A program made the translations under genes and the position numbers. The notes beneath the pieces are model-generated. The model was not told the DNA's origin. It made no database searches and saw only the letters and a list, made by a program, of their open reading frames with translations. This document shows positions 26,961 to 36,281 of a DNA stretch of 64,000 bases, piece after piece. How positions within the stretch are numbered: position 1 is the first letter of the stretch; each line of letters starts with the position of its first letter. Source of the DNA: Bacteroides sp. (GTDB lineage Bacteria > Bacteroidota > Bacteroidia > Bacteroidales > Bacteroidaceae); assembly GCA_015060765.1 (NCBI GenBank), contig SUXW01000004.1:124001-188000 (forward strand). Reading direction: 5' to 3'.

Positions 26961-27995
26961 TTACTGAATACCTTCTTCTCTTAATTTTTGTTGCCAAGCC
27001 CAAGCTGAACGTAACGTATCTTCTATCGTTGATTCTGCTTTCCAACCTAATACATTATTTGCACGATCAGGATTGGCCCAAACTTGTTCTATATCACCAG
27101 CACGTCTTCCTACTATCTTATAATTCAACTTTACACCAGTAGCATTTTCAAAAGCATGAATCAGTTCTAAAACTGAAAGCCCCTTACCCGTACCAATATT
27201 AAACACTTCTACCGGCTCTACCTGCTTTTGTTGCATAATGCGATCCATTGCTATTACATGAGCTTTAGCCAAATCTACAACATTAATATAATCGCGAATA
27301 CAAGATCCGTCCGGCGTATTATAATCATCTCCAAACACACTCAATTGCTCACGAATACCAATAGCAGTTTGAGTAAGGAATGGTATCAAATTCTGTGGAA
27401 CTCCATTAGGTAATTCTCCCAATAATGCAGAGGGATGAGCACCTATCGGATTGAAATATCGAAGTAAAACAGAACGAATCGGAGCGCCAGACTTTACGTA
27501 ATCACGAATAATCTCTTCATTAATCTGTTTGGTATTCCCATATGGTGATTCTGCGACTTTAGTAGGTGCAGATTCCGTTACAGGAAGTATATCTGGTTGT
27601 CCATATACCGTACATGAAGATGAAAATATAATACCTTCTACTCCATGCTTTGGCATTAATTCCAACAAATTAATAAGCGAAACTAAATTATTACGATAAT
27701 AAAGCAAAGGCTTTTGAACAGATTCACCCACAGCTTTACTTGCTGCAAAGTGAATAATTCCTTTTATTCCTTTATGTTTAGTAAACAATTGATTCAATCC
27801 TTCATAATCTAAACAATCCAATTGCTCAAATATAGGACGAATACCAGAAACCTTTTCTATATTATCAACCACATCAGCACGTGAATTAGATAAGTTATCT
27901 ACAATCACGACTTCGTAACCACTATTCTGTAGTTCAACCACTGTGTGTGATCCAATATATCCGGTTCCTCCTGTTACTAAAATTTTATTCTTCAT
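26961..27995 (-). CDS. galE: UDP-glucose 4-epimerase
   Basis: 344 residues. An extended short-chain dehydrogenase with the NAD loop VTGGTGYIGSHT at the N-terminus, catalytic SSSCTVYG and YGNTK (Tyr-x3-Lys), and the ADRANNVLGW-like end. It interconverts UDP-glucose and UDP-galactose for sugar use and surface glycans. It stands alone with its own promoter. Confidence 0.96.
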   Translation of the reverse strand: MKNKILVTGGTGYIGSHTVVELQNSGYEVVIVDNLSNSRADVVDNIEKVSGIRPIFEQLDCLDYEGLNQLFTKHKGIKGIIHFAASKAVGESVQKPLLYYRNNLVSLINLLELMPKHGVEGIIFSSSCTVYGQPDILPVTESAPTKVAESPYGNTKQINEEIIRDYVKSGAPIRSVLLRYFNPIGAHPSALLGELPNGVPQNLIPFLTQTAIGIREQLSVFGDDYNTPDGSCIRDYINVVDLAKAHVIAMDRIMQQKQVEPVEVFNIGTGKGLSVLELIHAFENATGVKLNYKIVGRRAGDIEQVWANPDRANNVLGWKAESTIEDTLRSAWAWQQKLREEGIQ

Positions 27996-28032
27996 TTTGT
28001 TGAACTTCTATTGTCGTTCCTTAATTTCGTTG

Positions 28033-28040
28033 CAAAAATA
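28033..28040 (-). promoter_or_regulatory. Promoter -7 box of galE
   Basis: Reverse strand TATTTTTG, 38 bp before galE. It lies downstream of the rnf terminator, so galE is an independent unit. Confidence 0.6.
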
Positions 28041-28090
28041 AGTATAATAATTGAATTATATAGTCTTTTTGGCAAATAATTTTAATAAAA

Positions 28091-28118
28091 AAAGTCTGAT
28101 ACTTGAACATCAGACTTT
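28091..28118 (-). terminator. Terminator of the rnf operon
   Basis: A 10-bp perfect stem AAAGTCTGAT / ATCAGACTTT with an 8-nt loop and T-rich flank on the reverse strand, 22 bp after rnfA. Confidence 0.8.
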
Positions 28119-28140
28119 TATAAATATCAATTTGCACTAT

Positions 28141-28740
28141 TTATATGCCAAATAATTGCGCCAATCCTTTGTCAACCCCGGAAAATCCCATGAATGCCAT
28201 AGCCAACAAACCAGCTGTCACCAAAGCAATAGCCATACCATCCATTCCCTTTGGAATGTTTACCAAGCTCAATTGTTCGCGGATACCTGCAAACAAAATC
28301 ATCGCCAAAGCAAAACCAATAGCTGTAGCGAAAGCATAAATGACACCAGTCAGTAAATCAAAATCATTCTGGATAACCAAAATAGCAACACCAAGAATAC
28401 AACAGTTAGTAGTAATCAAAGGAAGGAACACACCAAGTGCTTGATAAAGAGCCGGCGACACCTTCTTCAATACGATTTCTACCATCTGTACCAATGCTGC
28501 AATAACAAGGATAAAAGCGATGGTTTGCAAATATTGCAAGCCAAACGGATTGAGTACATAGTGCTGAATCAAGTAAGTTACAATAGTAGCAATAACTAAC
28601 ACGAAAGCAACGGCAGCACCCATACCCGTAGCAGTTTCAACTTTCTTGGATACGCCAAGGAACGGACAGATACCCAAGAACTGTGACAACACGACGTTGT
28701 TCACAAAGATAGCGGTAATAAATATCAATATATATTCCAT
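28141..28740 (-). CDS. rnfA: Rnf complex subunit A
   Basis: 199 residues with six transmembrane helices, starting MEYILIFITAIFVNNVVLSQFLGICPFLG, cut short here as the family hallmark of RnfA/NqrE. It is an integral subunit of the ion-translocating ferredoxin:NAD oxidoreductase in the inner membrane. Last gene of rseC-rnfBCDGEA, followed by the operon terminator. Confidence 0.95.
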   Translation of the reverse strand: MEYILIFITAIFVNNVVLSQFLGICPFLGVSKKVETATGMGAAVAFVLVIATIVTYLIQHYVLNPFGLQYLQTIAFILVIAALVQMVEIVLKKVSPALYQALGVFLPLITTNCCILGVAILVIQNDFDLLTGVIYAFATAIGFALAMILFAGIREQLSLVNIPKGMDGMAIALVTAGLLAMAFMGFSGVDKGLAQLFGI

Positions 28741-28759
28741 ATTCTTTCTGTTTTACGGG

Positions 28760-29344
28760 TTATGCTTTTCTTAACTTATTCACAATAGCTATTAGATAAC
28801 CTAATGCTATAAAAGCACCAGGCGCAAGAACAAATACCAACATACCATATTCTTCAGGCATAATAGCTACATCAAACAATTTACCTGTTCCCAAAAATTC
28901 GCGTACACCTCCAAGAACAGTCAAGGCAATGGTAAAACCAAGACCCATACCCAAACCGTCTAACATAGAAGCTACCGGACCATTTTTGGCTGCAAATGCT
29001 TCAGCACGTCCCAAAATCAAACAGTTCACAACAATCAATGGAATGAACAATCCCAATGTAGCATACAAATCGGGGACAAATGCCTGCATCACCATCTGTA
29101 AAATAGTTACCAATGAAGCTATAACTACAATGAATGACGGAATACGAACCATATCTGGTACTATATTCTTGATACAAGAAATCACAATATTGGAGCAAAT
29201 CAATACAGCCATGGTAGCAAGTCCCATACCCATACCGTTAATGGCTGATGATGTAGTACCCAACGTAGGACACATACCCAAAAGGAGTACAAACGTAGGA
29301 TTTTCCTTAATAATCCCGTTCATCAAAATCTTAAAGTTATTCAT
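28760..29344 (-). CDS. rnfE: Rnf complex subunit E
   Basis: 194 residues, six transmembrane helices, with NPTFVLLLGMCPTLG near the N-terminus as in RnfE/NqrD. It pairs with RnfA in the membrane core of the complex. It lies 19 bp before rnfA. Confidence 0.95.
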   Translation of the reverse strand: MNNFKILMNGIIKENPTFVLLLGMCPTLGTTSSAINGMGMGLATMAVLICSNIVISCIKNIVPDMVRIPSFIVVIASLVTILQMVMQAFVPDLYATLGLFIPLIVVNCLILGRAEAFAAKNGPVASMLDGLGMGLGFTIALTVLGGVREFLGTGKLFDVAIMPEEYGMLVFVLAPGAFIALGYLIAIVNKLRKA

Positions 29345-29365
29345 AATTCTGTTCTCCTTTCTTTA

Positions 29366-30055
29366 TTATTCATGATGATGACCACATTGGCCTGTACAAA
29401 CTTTTGTCGAATCGTTTTCGCACATTTTCACTTCTTCAGCAGGTTCAGCAGACACTTGTTGAGTAGCACCACTGGTAGAATCAACATTTTGTCCACTATA
29501 AGCAGCATATGCATTGTTTACAGCTTTCAAAAATGCACGAGTGGTTATGGTAGAAGCCGTAATAGCATCCACATCACCCCCATCCTTGTTTACAATCAAT
29601 GCAGCCTTACCAGGATTTTTACCGGTAATATCACCCTTTTGGTCTTTCTTGAACCAGTCAGCTGCCTTTGAGCCCAAACCAGGAGTTTCCGCATGGCTCA
29701 ACAAAGAGTAATCAATAATATTACCTTCCTTGTCGAAACCAACCAAAACATTCAAAGCACCACCAAAGCCATTGGCTGATGATTCAACTGCTGCACCTAT
29801 AAACTCACCACCTTTGGTAGCTTTATATATTTTATAGGTAGTACCCTCTAACTCAATCGTTTCAGGTGTTTCAGCCGGATTATTGTCAAATCCAGGTACA
29901 ACTAAAGCTATAGCATCACTCAAAGCCTTAGCATTAGCTTCAGCGATAGGACCTTTGGTCAGTTCATTCACATAACCCAATAAGGCTCCGGCTATAACTG
30001 TTACGCCTGTAAGTACAAGCGCCATATTCTTCAAAGATGATTCTAACTTTTTCAT
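29366..30055 (-). CDS. rnfG: Rnf complex subunit G with a Cys/His-rich tail
   Basis: 229 residues. One N-terminal transmembrane helix (about 10-28) and a periplasmic FMN-binding domain with the flavin attachment motif in DAITASTITTRAF (near residues 175-187). The FMN is normally bound covalently to a Thr. Unusually, after a Ser/Ala/Glu-rich linker the protein ends with VCTGQCGHHHE, a compact Cys/His cluster that could bind metal. The start overlaps the rnfD stop by 4 bp. Confidence 0.93.
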   Translation of the reverse strand: MKKLESSLKNMALVLTGVTVIAGALLGYVNELTKGPIAEANAKALSDAIALVVPGFDNNPAETPETIELEGTTYKIYKATKGGEFIGAAVESSANGFGGALNVLVGFDKEGNIIDYSLLSHAETPGLGSKAADWFKKDQKGDITGKNPGKAALIVNKDGGDVDAITASTITTRAFLKAVNNAYAAYSGQNVDSTSGATQQVSAEPAEEVKMCENDSTKVCTGQCGHHHE

Positions 30056-31038
30056 TTCTTCACCTCCCCGAATCTTTTAGGTTTGCAATAAGTATTAATC
30101 AACGGAGTAAATGCATTCATGATGAAAATAGCGAACGACATACCTTCTGGATAAGCACCAAAGTTACGTATAACTACTGTCAAGAAACCGATAGATACAC
30201 CATATATAATCATACCCTTGTGAGTCATTGGCGATGTTACATAATCTGTTGCCATAAAGATAGCGCCAAGCATTAAGCCACCAGTGAACAAATGTGCCAA
30301 AGGCGAAGCGTATACTTCAGGATTAGCTAAATGTAAAAGACCTGCAAATATCAATACGGTAGCAATAATGGACACTGGAATATGCCAGGATATTATTTTC
30401 TTCCACAACATATATACCAAACCAAGCAACAAAGCTAAAGCACTGACTTCACCAATACATCCAGGATTGTTACCCAAGAACAAGGACAATGTATCCGGCA
30501 ACTGGCTCAACGCTTCTGTATCTCCATTTACAGCCATCTTCATCAGTGCTAACGGAGTAGCTCCTGTTTCAGCGTCAGTATAGCTTGCCCATTGTTGTAC
30601 AACTGGCCAAGAGGTCATTTGTACAGGAAAGGAAATTAACAAGAAAATACGACCAACCAATGCTGGATTAAATGGATTACAACCTAAACCACCAAATGTC
30701 ATTTTACCAACACCGATAGCAACCAAAGCACCGATAATAATAATCCAAAGAGGTAAGTTAGAAGGCAAGTTAAATGCCAGTAACAAACCAGTCAAAGCAG
30801 CCGAACCATCACAAATGGTACAAACTTCTCTCTTCAATATGAACTTAGTAATGGCCCATTCGAAGAACACACAGGCAGCAACCGATGTTAAGGTTACTAC
30901 AACAGCTCCCAAACCGAACATATAGAACGATACCAGCAATGCAGGTAATAAGGCAATAATTACACCATACATGTTCTTTTGTATGGAATCACCACTATGT
31001 ACGTGGGGCGATAAAGATACAATCAATTTATTTGCCAT
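30052..31038 (-). CDS. rnfD: Rnf complex subunit D
   Basis: 328 residues, multi-pass membrane protein of the NqrB/RnfD family, with LIVSLSPHVHSGDS at the N-terminus and TDYVTSPMTHKG (about 265-277) at the covalent FMN region. It sits 6 bp after rnfC and overlaps rnfG. Confidence 0.95.
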   Translation of the reverse strand: MANKLIVSLSPHVHSGDSIQKNMYGVIIALLPALLVSFYMFGLGAVVVTLTSVAACVFFEWAITKFILKREVCTICDGSAALTGLLLAFNLPSNLPLWIIIIGALVAIGVGKMTFGGLGCNPFNPALVGRIFLLISFPVQMTSWPVVQQWASYTDAETGATPLALMKMAVNGDTEALSQLPDTLSLFLGNNPGCIGEVSALALLLGLVYMLWKKIISWHIPVSIIATVLIFAGLLHLANPEVYASPLAHLFTGGLMLGAIFMATDYVTSPMTHKGMIIYGVSIGFLTVVIRNFGAYPEGMSFAIFIMNAFTPLINTYCKPKRFGEVKK

Positions 31039-31044
31039 TGTTTT

Positions 31045-32382
31045 TTACTTTTTAGCATTACGTGCTCGGATGATACCTCCTACTGTACCCTTACCCAAAC
31101 GGATATAGTCTAGCAAATAGCGGTGTGACGGACAAGTAAACTGACACGATCCACATTCGATACACGACATTACATCTTCTTTTTCTACTCTCTCCCAATC
31201 ATTCTTAGCCGATAATGTGGCTAATAAGAATGGTTCCAATCCCATTGGACAAACGCTAACGCATTTTGCACAGCGGATACAAGGATTTTCAGTGGCACGG
31301 GCTGCTTCCTTATCATTCATCAAAAGAACCCCCGAGCTACCTTTACAGATAGGCACTTCGATGTTAAGCAATGCCTTACCCATCATCGGGCCACCACCAA
31401 TCACCTTACCTGTATCCTCAGGCAAACCACCAGCTGCTTCAATAAGCTGACTCATTGGAGTACCCATACGAGTAAGGAAATTAGATGGATTCTTCACCGA
31501 CTTACCTGTTACAGTTACAATGCGTTCAAACAACGGTTTGTTCTTCTGTACCGCTTCATAAACAGCATAAGCTGTACCTACATTTTGTACCACTGCACCT
31601 ACATTGATAGGAATAGCCGGAGGAGCAGGTACCTGACGACGGATTACCGCATCAATCAATTGCTTTTCACCACCTTGTGGGTATTGTACTTTAAGTGGAA
31701 CAATTTCGATATTCGGATATTGAACTGCCTTTTCGGTCATCAACTTGATGGCATCGGGTTTGTTGTTTTCAATACCAATGTAACCCTTTGTAACGTTAAC
31801 AGCCTTCATCAGAATGCTAACACCCACCAAAATTTCGTCAGCCTTTTCAAGCATCAACTGATGGTCGGCAGTAAGGTAAGGTTCACATTCAACGGCATTG
31901 ATAATAACACACTCTGCCTTACATCCAGGAGGAGGTGACAATTTCACGTGAGTGGGGAAACATGCACCACCCATACCTACTACACCTGCATCCTTGATTT
32001 TAGCAACAATTTCTTCAGGTTTAAGGTTACATTCCTTAACCAATGTTGTACTACGGTCAATTGATTCTTCCCATTCATCGCCTTCTACATCAATAAAAAT
32101 AGCAGGTTTACGATAACCGCTTGCATCCACAATGGCATCTACCTTATTTACTTTTCCTGATACGGAAGAGAAAATGGCTGCAGAAACAAAGCCTCCAGCT
32201 TCAGCTATCTTAGTACCAACCTTAACCACATCGCCTTTTTTAACTATAGCTGTGGCAGGAGCTCCAATATGCTGAGACAAAGGAAAAACTGCTTGCTTGG
32301 GAAGTGCAAGAGTTTCAATGGCTTTACCTGCTGACAATTTATTTTCTGCTGGATGTACTCCACCAATTCTAAATGTCTTCAC
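31045..32382 (-). CDS. rnfC: Rnf complex subunit C
   Basis: 445 residues. NADH/FMN-binding region with GMGGACFPTHVK (about 136-147), an SLBB-type soluble domain, and two [4Fe-4S] motifs near the C-terminus (CIRCAKCVSVCP and CIECGSCQFTCP). It is the peripheral NAD-side subunit of the complex. Confidence 0.96.
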   Translation of the reverse strand: MKTFRIGGVHPAENKLSAGKAIETLALPKQAVFPLSQHIGAPATAIVKKGDVVKVGTKIAEAGGFVSAAIFSSVSGKVNKVDAIVDASGYRKPAIFIDVEGDEWEESIDRSTTLVKECNLKPEEIVAKIKDAGVVGMGGACFPTHVKLSPPPGCKAECVIINAVECEPYLTADHQLMLEKADEILVGVSILMKAVNVTKGYIGIENNKPDAIKLMTEKAVQYPNIEIVPLKVQYPQGGEKQLIDAVIRRQVPAPPAIPINVGAVVQNVGTAYAVYEAVQKNKPLFERIVTVTGKSVKNPSNFLTRMGTPMSQLIEAAGGLPEDTGKVIGGGPMMGKALLNIEVPICKGSSGVLLMNDKEAARATENPCIRCAKCVSVCPMGLEPFLLATLSAKNDWERVEKEDVMSCIECGSCQFTCPSHRYLLDYIRLGKGTVGGIIRARNAKK

Positions 32383-32416
32383 TGTTATATCTTTTTTATT
32401 TTTACTTACTAATTAA

Positions 32417-33295
32417 TTATGCATCAGCCTTAGGCGCTTCAACAGTTGTAGCTTCTACCTTTGGCTTACGTGGAGGAAAATTTACTGCGTGGATTGCTCC
32501 TTTAGGACATTCCGGTTCACACTTACGGCAAGATTTACACTTGGTTGGATCGATATATGCCAAATTGTTTTCCAAAGTAATAGCTTCGAAAGGACAAACT
32601 TTTACACATTTACCACAACCGATACAACTTACTTTACATGCCTTATTTGCTACCGCACCTTTGTCTTTATTCACGCACATAACGACCATCCGACGATTGT
32701 TTTTCCCTTTAGGACGAATTTCAATGATGTTACGCGGACAAGACTTTGCACATGCGCCACACGCTGTACATTTTTCCTCATCTACTTCGGGAAGGCCTGT
32801 TTCTGGATTCATGTGAATGGCATCAAACCGACAAGCGGTAACGCAATCGCCACAACCCAAGCAACCAAAAGTACAAGCGGTTTCACCACCACTTGTTACA
32901 TGCGCTATGGCGCAAGACAATGCTCCATCGTATTTAGCAATACGAGGACGGTTTTCACAACTACCGTTACACCTTACTACTGCAATTTTAGGTTCTGCTG
33001 CAACGGCTTCCATTCCTAAAATGGCGGCAATCTTTTCCATACAGGCAGCACCGCCTCCTGGACATAATAATCCTTCCAATGAACCGGCATCAGCAGCTTT
33101 TACACAAGCACCAGCAAAACCGGCACATCCAGGATAACCACATCCACCGCAATTCGCTTGAGGAAGCACTTCTGAAACCTGAGCGATTCGCGGATCTTCG
33201 TAAACAGCGAACTTCTTCGAAGCAACATACAAAATAACAGCTGCTATTAAGCCTATTGCTCCTAATGAAATTACTGCAATTAGAATTAAATTCAT
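32417..33295 (-). CDS. rnfB: Rnf complex subunit B
   Basis: 292 residues. An N-terminal membrane helix, the four-Cys motif NCGGCGYPGCAGF (about 49-61), then several ferredoxin-type CxxCxxCxxxC(P) motifs, giving a chain of [4Fe-4S] clusters that takes electrons from ferredoxin. The C-terminal tail is Lys/Ala/Glu-rich. It is 7 bp after rseC. Confidence 0.96.
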   Translation of the reverse strand: MNLILIAVISLGAIGLIAAVILYVASKKFAVYEDPRIAQVSEVLPQANCGGCGYPGCAGFAGACVKAADAGSLEGLLCPGGGAACMEKIAAILGMEAVAAEPKIAVVRCNGSCENRPRIAKYDGALSCAIAHVTSGGETACTFGCLGCGDCVTACRFDAIHMNPETGLPEVDEEKCTACGACAKSCPRNIIEIRPKGKNNRRMVVMCVNKDKGAVANKACKVSCIGCGKCVKVCPFEAITLENNLAYIDPTKCKSCRKCEPECPKGAIHAVNFPPRKPKVEATTVEAPKADA

Positions 33296-33302
33296 AAAGC
33301 TT

Positions 33303-33731
33303 TTAGTTATTAATTATTATAGGTTTTACAGTAAACGAGAATTTTTTGCTCAATTTATTTCTAAAAAGAAATATGGTTAAATAATAAGGCAACAATGATA
33401 ATATGGCTACAATAGCAGAAATAAATTCATTACCAGTCAATTTAATAGTTGTAAAAAGTACGACAAATAAAACAATAAAAGGTACGCCAAAAGCTAAAAT
33501 TACTGCTTGCATACCCATTGATGTTGTCCCATAAATCATTACATCTTGACCAATTTTATATGCCGAAGCTTGCATATCATATACATCTATTATCTTTTCT
33601 TTACTTTCTGATGCATTACAGTGTCCTTTAATACTGCAAGAAGAGCAAGCAGAAGTTTGAACAATCCGTACTTTCATGTACGAACCGTTAATGCTTTCTA
33701 TAGTACCTTGATGTTTAATAATATCAGACAT
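33303..33731 (-). CDS. rseC: RseC/MucC-like protein
   Basis: 142 residues from the ATG at 33731 (MSDIIKHQGTIES); a longer frame adds a hydrophobic leader upstream of the promoter region and is rejected. It has the CSSCSIKGHCNA cysteine motif and two transmembrane helices (about 75-118). The family sits with Rnf-type complexes and is linked to reduction of redox regulators. First gene of the rnf operon. Confidence 0.9.
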   Translation of the reverse strand: MSDIIKHQGTIESINGSYMKVRIVQTSACSSCSIKGHCNASESKEKIIDVYDMQASAYKIGQDVMIYGTTSMGMQAVILAFGVPFIVLFVVLFTTIKLTGNEFISAIVAILSLLPYYLTIFLFRNKLSKKFSFTVKPIIINN

Positions 33732-33761
33732 TTTTGCAAACTCCACATTACAAAATATGTG

Positions 33762-33769
33762 CAAAAATA
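33762..33769 (-). promoter_or_regulatory. Promoter -7 box of the rseC-rnf operon
   Basis: Reverse strand TATTTTTG, 31 bp before the rseC ATG. It lies inside the rejected longer frame, which supports the shorter start. Confidence 0.6.
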
Positions 33770-33878
33770 ATATAATAATCGGATAACATAAAGTTTTAAT
33801 CAAAAAATTATCTATAAAAATAAGCTTGCAAAGTATTCAACAAACGATCTGAGCAAACATTCTATAGGGACATTTTTG

Positions 33879-33913
33879 ATATCTTAAAACAAAACGATAT
33901 TGTTTTAAGAATA
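33879..33913. promoter_or_regulatory. Inverted repeat in the rseC/histidine-kinase divergent region
   Basis: CTTAAAACAA (33883-33892) and TTGTTTTAAG (33900-33909) are perfect 10-bp arms around 7 bp, with AT-rich outer pairing. It lies about 110 bp upstream of the rnf box and 80 bp upstream of the kinase box, so it could be an operator for either. Confidence 0.5.
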
Positions 33914-33990
33914 TCACTCACTTTATGACAACAAAACGTCTTATTAATAAAAATAATGGAGAAAATGCATTGTAACCCGAAACTCTTTCT

Positions 33991-33998
33991 TATATTTG
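33991..33998 (+). promoter_or_regulatory. Promoter -7 box of the histidine-kinase gene
   Basis: TATATTTG, 29 bp before the ATG at 34028. Confidence 0.55.
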
Positions 33999-34027
33999 CT
34001 GAATAATCTATATTTTACGTAAAAGAT

Positions 34028-36274
34028 ATGAAATTAATCAAATTATTATTGATAGTAATCCTTTCAATATGTTGTAGCCAACATACCAAGGCTAAAGAAG
34101 ATAAAGTATATAATATTGCTGTCATCCATTCTTATCAAGAAGGATATTCCACTGACACAAAGACGCAACAACTATTTATAAAAGAATTAAAAAAGAATCA
34201 ATTGAATTGTAGTATTCGGCATTATTACCTTAATTGCGAACTATATGATGACATTGAAGAAGAAAGACGCATTTCATTGATGATTGATGATATAATAAGT
34301 TGGAAAAGTGATTTGATTGCTGTCCTTGATGACCAAGCAACTTATTCATTAATGGCATGCAAAAACAACAAAATTAAAGAAATACCAGTAGTATTCAGTG
34401 GTGTCAATTATCCTAATATTAAATTTTTAAGTCAATATCCTAATATTACAGGATTTATCGATAAACCAGACTATTTAGCCACATGTAAGATGATTGAAAA
34501 TATTATGGGTAAAGTCCGTATTCATATTTTAGGAGGAGATACATTTATAGACCGTACTACATGGAAAGATATGCAAGCTCAACTTAAAGGAGAGAATATT
34601 AAGATAGAACTTTGGAATGATATGATGGATTTAAATATGCCCGACAGCACACATGCATATAATCCCGTCATCGATTATATGCATGTAGATACAACTTGTG
34701 TCATTCGTATCAATGCCGATTCCATATCTACAAAAGGATTATTATGGATGGCCAATGAATCCTTCCATTATTCTCTATTTTTATTTACCAAACGTGATTT
34801 TACGACTTTGCGTATATCGAATTTATTTAATAATCCTGGATTTGAAGCAATCAACGAGGGATTTGGTGTAAACGACTATATGTTAGGTGGTTATTTTGTT
34901 ACTTTGGAAACACAAATCTCCGATATGGTTAGGGGTATAAAAGAAAGACTCCAAGGTAATATGCCCAAAGAACAGTATGCACAAAGCACAAAAGAATATG
35001 TTATTAATTGGAAGGCATTACAAAAGTATAATATTCCAACAAGTAAAATACCTGATTATTACAAAATCATGTATATGCCGTTCTTTGTAAAATACCATAC
35101 TCTTATCGTTATTTTCTCAAGTATTATCTTACTATTTATTATTACTACTATTGCATACTTGTTTTATATCTATAAAAAAGAAAAAAGGCGGAAGAAAGAA
35201 GCTCTAATAAATCTTAAATATGAACACGAAAATATGACTCTTGCCATTGAAGGTGGGAAAGGATACACTTGGAAATTTGATGGTAAATATTTCTATTTCG
35301 ATCATGCTTTTTGTGAATTGACAAACCGAGCTCATGAAGAATTCGGCACAAAAGACATGTTGAAATTCTGTCATCCTGAAATGCGGGAGATTTTGAAGAC
35401 TAACATTCTCTCTATATTTAAGAAAGAAGATCGTAGAGGAGAGTATTTATTGAATCTGACAGGCAATTATGAATGGTGGGAATTTAAGTACAATATCATC
35501 GTTCATGAAAAACAACAAATTGTAACAGGTATATTACAAAATATACAAGAAGTAAAAAATAAGGAGGAGGAATTGATTCAAGCACGCAGATTAGCTGAAA
35601 AAGCAGAAATGAAGCAATCATTTTTAACAAACATGAGCCACGAAATCAGAACTCCGTTGAATGCTATTGCTGGATTTTCAAATGTACTTGTCTCAGAAAA
35701 GGACTTATCAGAAGAAGAAAAACTGGAATTTGCGCAAATCATTGATTCAAACACGTCCCAACTCATTAAATTAGTCGGAGATATACTGGAATTATCCAGC
35801 ATGGAATCAGGCAATACATTTTTTAATATGGAAAAACAAAGTGTTCACGAGCTGATGAATTCTATATATACTTCTTATAATGGACATATCAATGATAATG
35901 TAAAATTCATTAAAGATTTCCCTCAAGACGATGCTTATGTAATAATTGACAAAATCAGAATGACTCAAGTACTCAACAATTTCTTAAGTAATGCCATTAA
36001 ATTCACTGAAAAAGGGTACGTCAAGATGGGATATCAAATTGATCGAATCCATAAAAAGGTATTTATGTATGTTGAAGATACTGGTAAAGGAATAGAAAAA
36101 GATGAACAAAAAATGATATTTGCCAGATTCTATAAACATGATGAATTTGCCCAAGGTGTCGGATTAGGCTTATCACTTTGCCAATTGTTTGTAGAGAAGA
36201 TGAATGGCGATATTGAATTGGTTAGTGAAATAAATAAGGGCAGTCGATTTACTGTCGTACTGCCCTTGAAATAA
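34028..36274 (+). CDS. Sensor histidine kinase with ABC-binding-protein-like sensor
   Basis: 748 residues. A signal peptide (about 1-22) is followed by a periplasmic domain starting YNIAVIHSYQEGYSTD that resembles ABC-transporter substrate-binding proteins. A transmembrane helix lies near 357-381, then a PAS-like region (about 395-500), the HisKA H-box MSHEIRTPLNAIAGF (His near 537), N-box NNFLSNAIKF (about 650), DTGKGI and GVGLGLSL. No receiver domain and no regulator gene adjoin it, so its partner is elsewhere. The ligand is unknown. The stop lies 7 bp from the convergent lepA stop. Confidence 0.92.
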   Translation: MKLIKLLLIVILSICCSQHTKAKEDKVYNIAVIHSYQEGYSTDTKTQQLFIKELKKNQLNCSIRHYYLNCELYDDIEEERRISLMIDDIISWKSDLIAVLDDQATYSLMACKNNKIKEIPVVFSGVNYPNIKFLSQYPNITGFIDKPDYLATCKMIENIMGKVRIHILGGDTFIDRTTWKDMQAQLKGENIKIELWNDMMDLNMPDSTHAYNPVIDYMHVDTTCVIRINADSISTKGLLWMANESFHYSLFLFTKRDFTTLRISNLFNNPGFEAINEGFGVNDYMLGGYFVTLETQISDMVRGIKERLQGNMPKEQYAQSTKEYVINWKALQKYNIPTSKIPDYYKIMYMPFFVKYHTLIVIFSSIILLFIITTIAYLFYIYKKEKRRKKEALINLKYEHENMTLAIEGGKGYTWKFDGKYFYFDHAFCELTNRAHEEFGTKDMLKFCHPEMREILKTNILSIFKKEDRRGEYLLNLTGNYEWWEFKYNIIVHEKQQIVTGILQNIQEVKNKEEELIQARRLAEKAEMKQSFLTNMSHEIRTPLNAIAGFSNVLVSEKDLSEEEKLEFAQIIDSNTSQLIKLVGDILELSSMESGNTFFNMEKQSVHELMNSIYTSYNGHINDNVKFIKDFPQDDAYVIIDKIRMTQVLNNFLSNAIKFTEKGYVKMGYQIDRIHKKVFMYVEDTGKGIEKDEQKMIFARFYKHDEFAQGVGLGLSLCQLFVEKMNGDIELVSEINKGSRFTVVLPLK

Positions 36275-36281
36275 AGAGGGA

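Noticed and set aside
33732-33803. Longer start for RseC with a hydrophobic leader
   Set aside because: It overlaps the putative rnf promoter box; the conserved protein begins at MSDIIKHQG.
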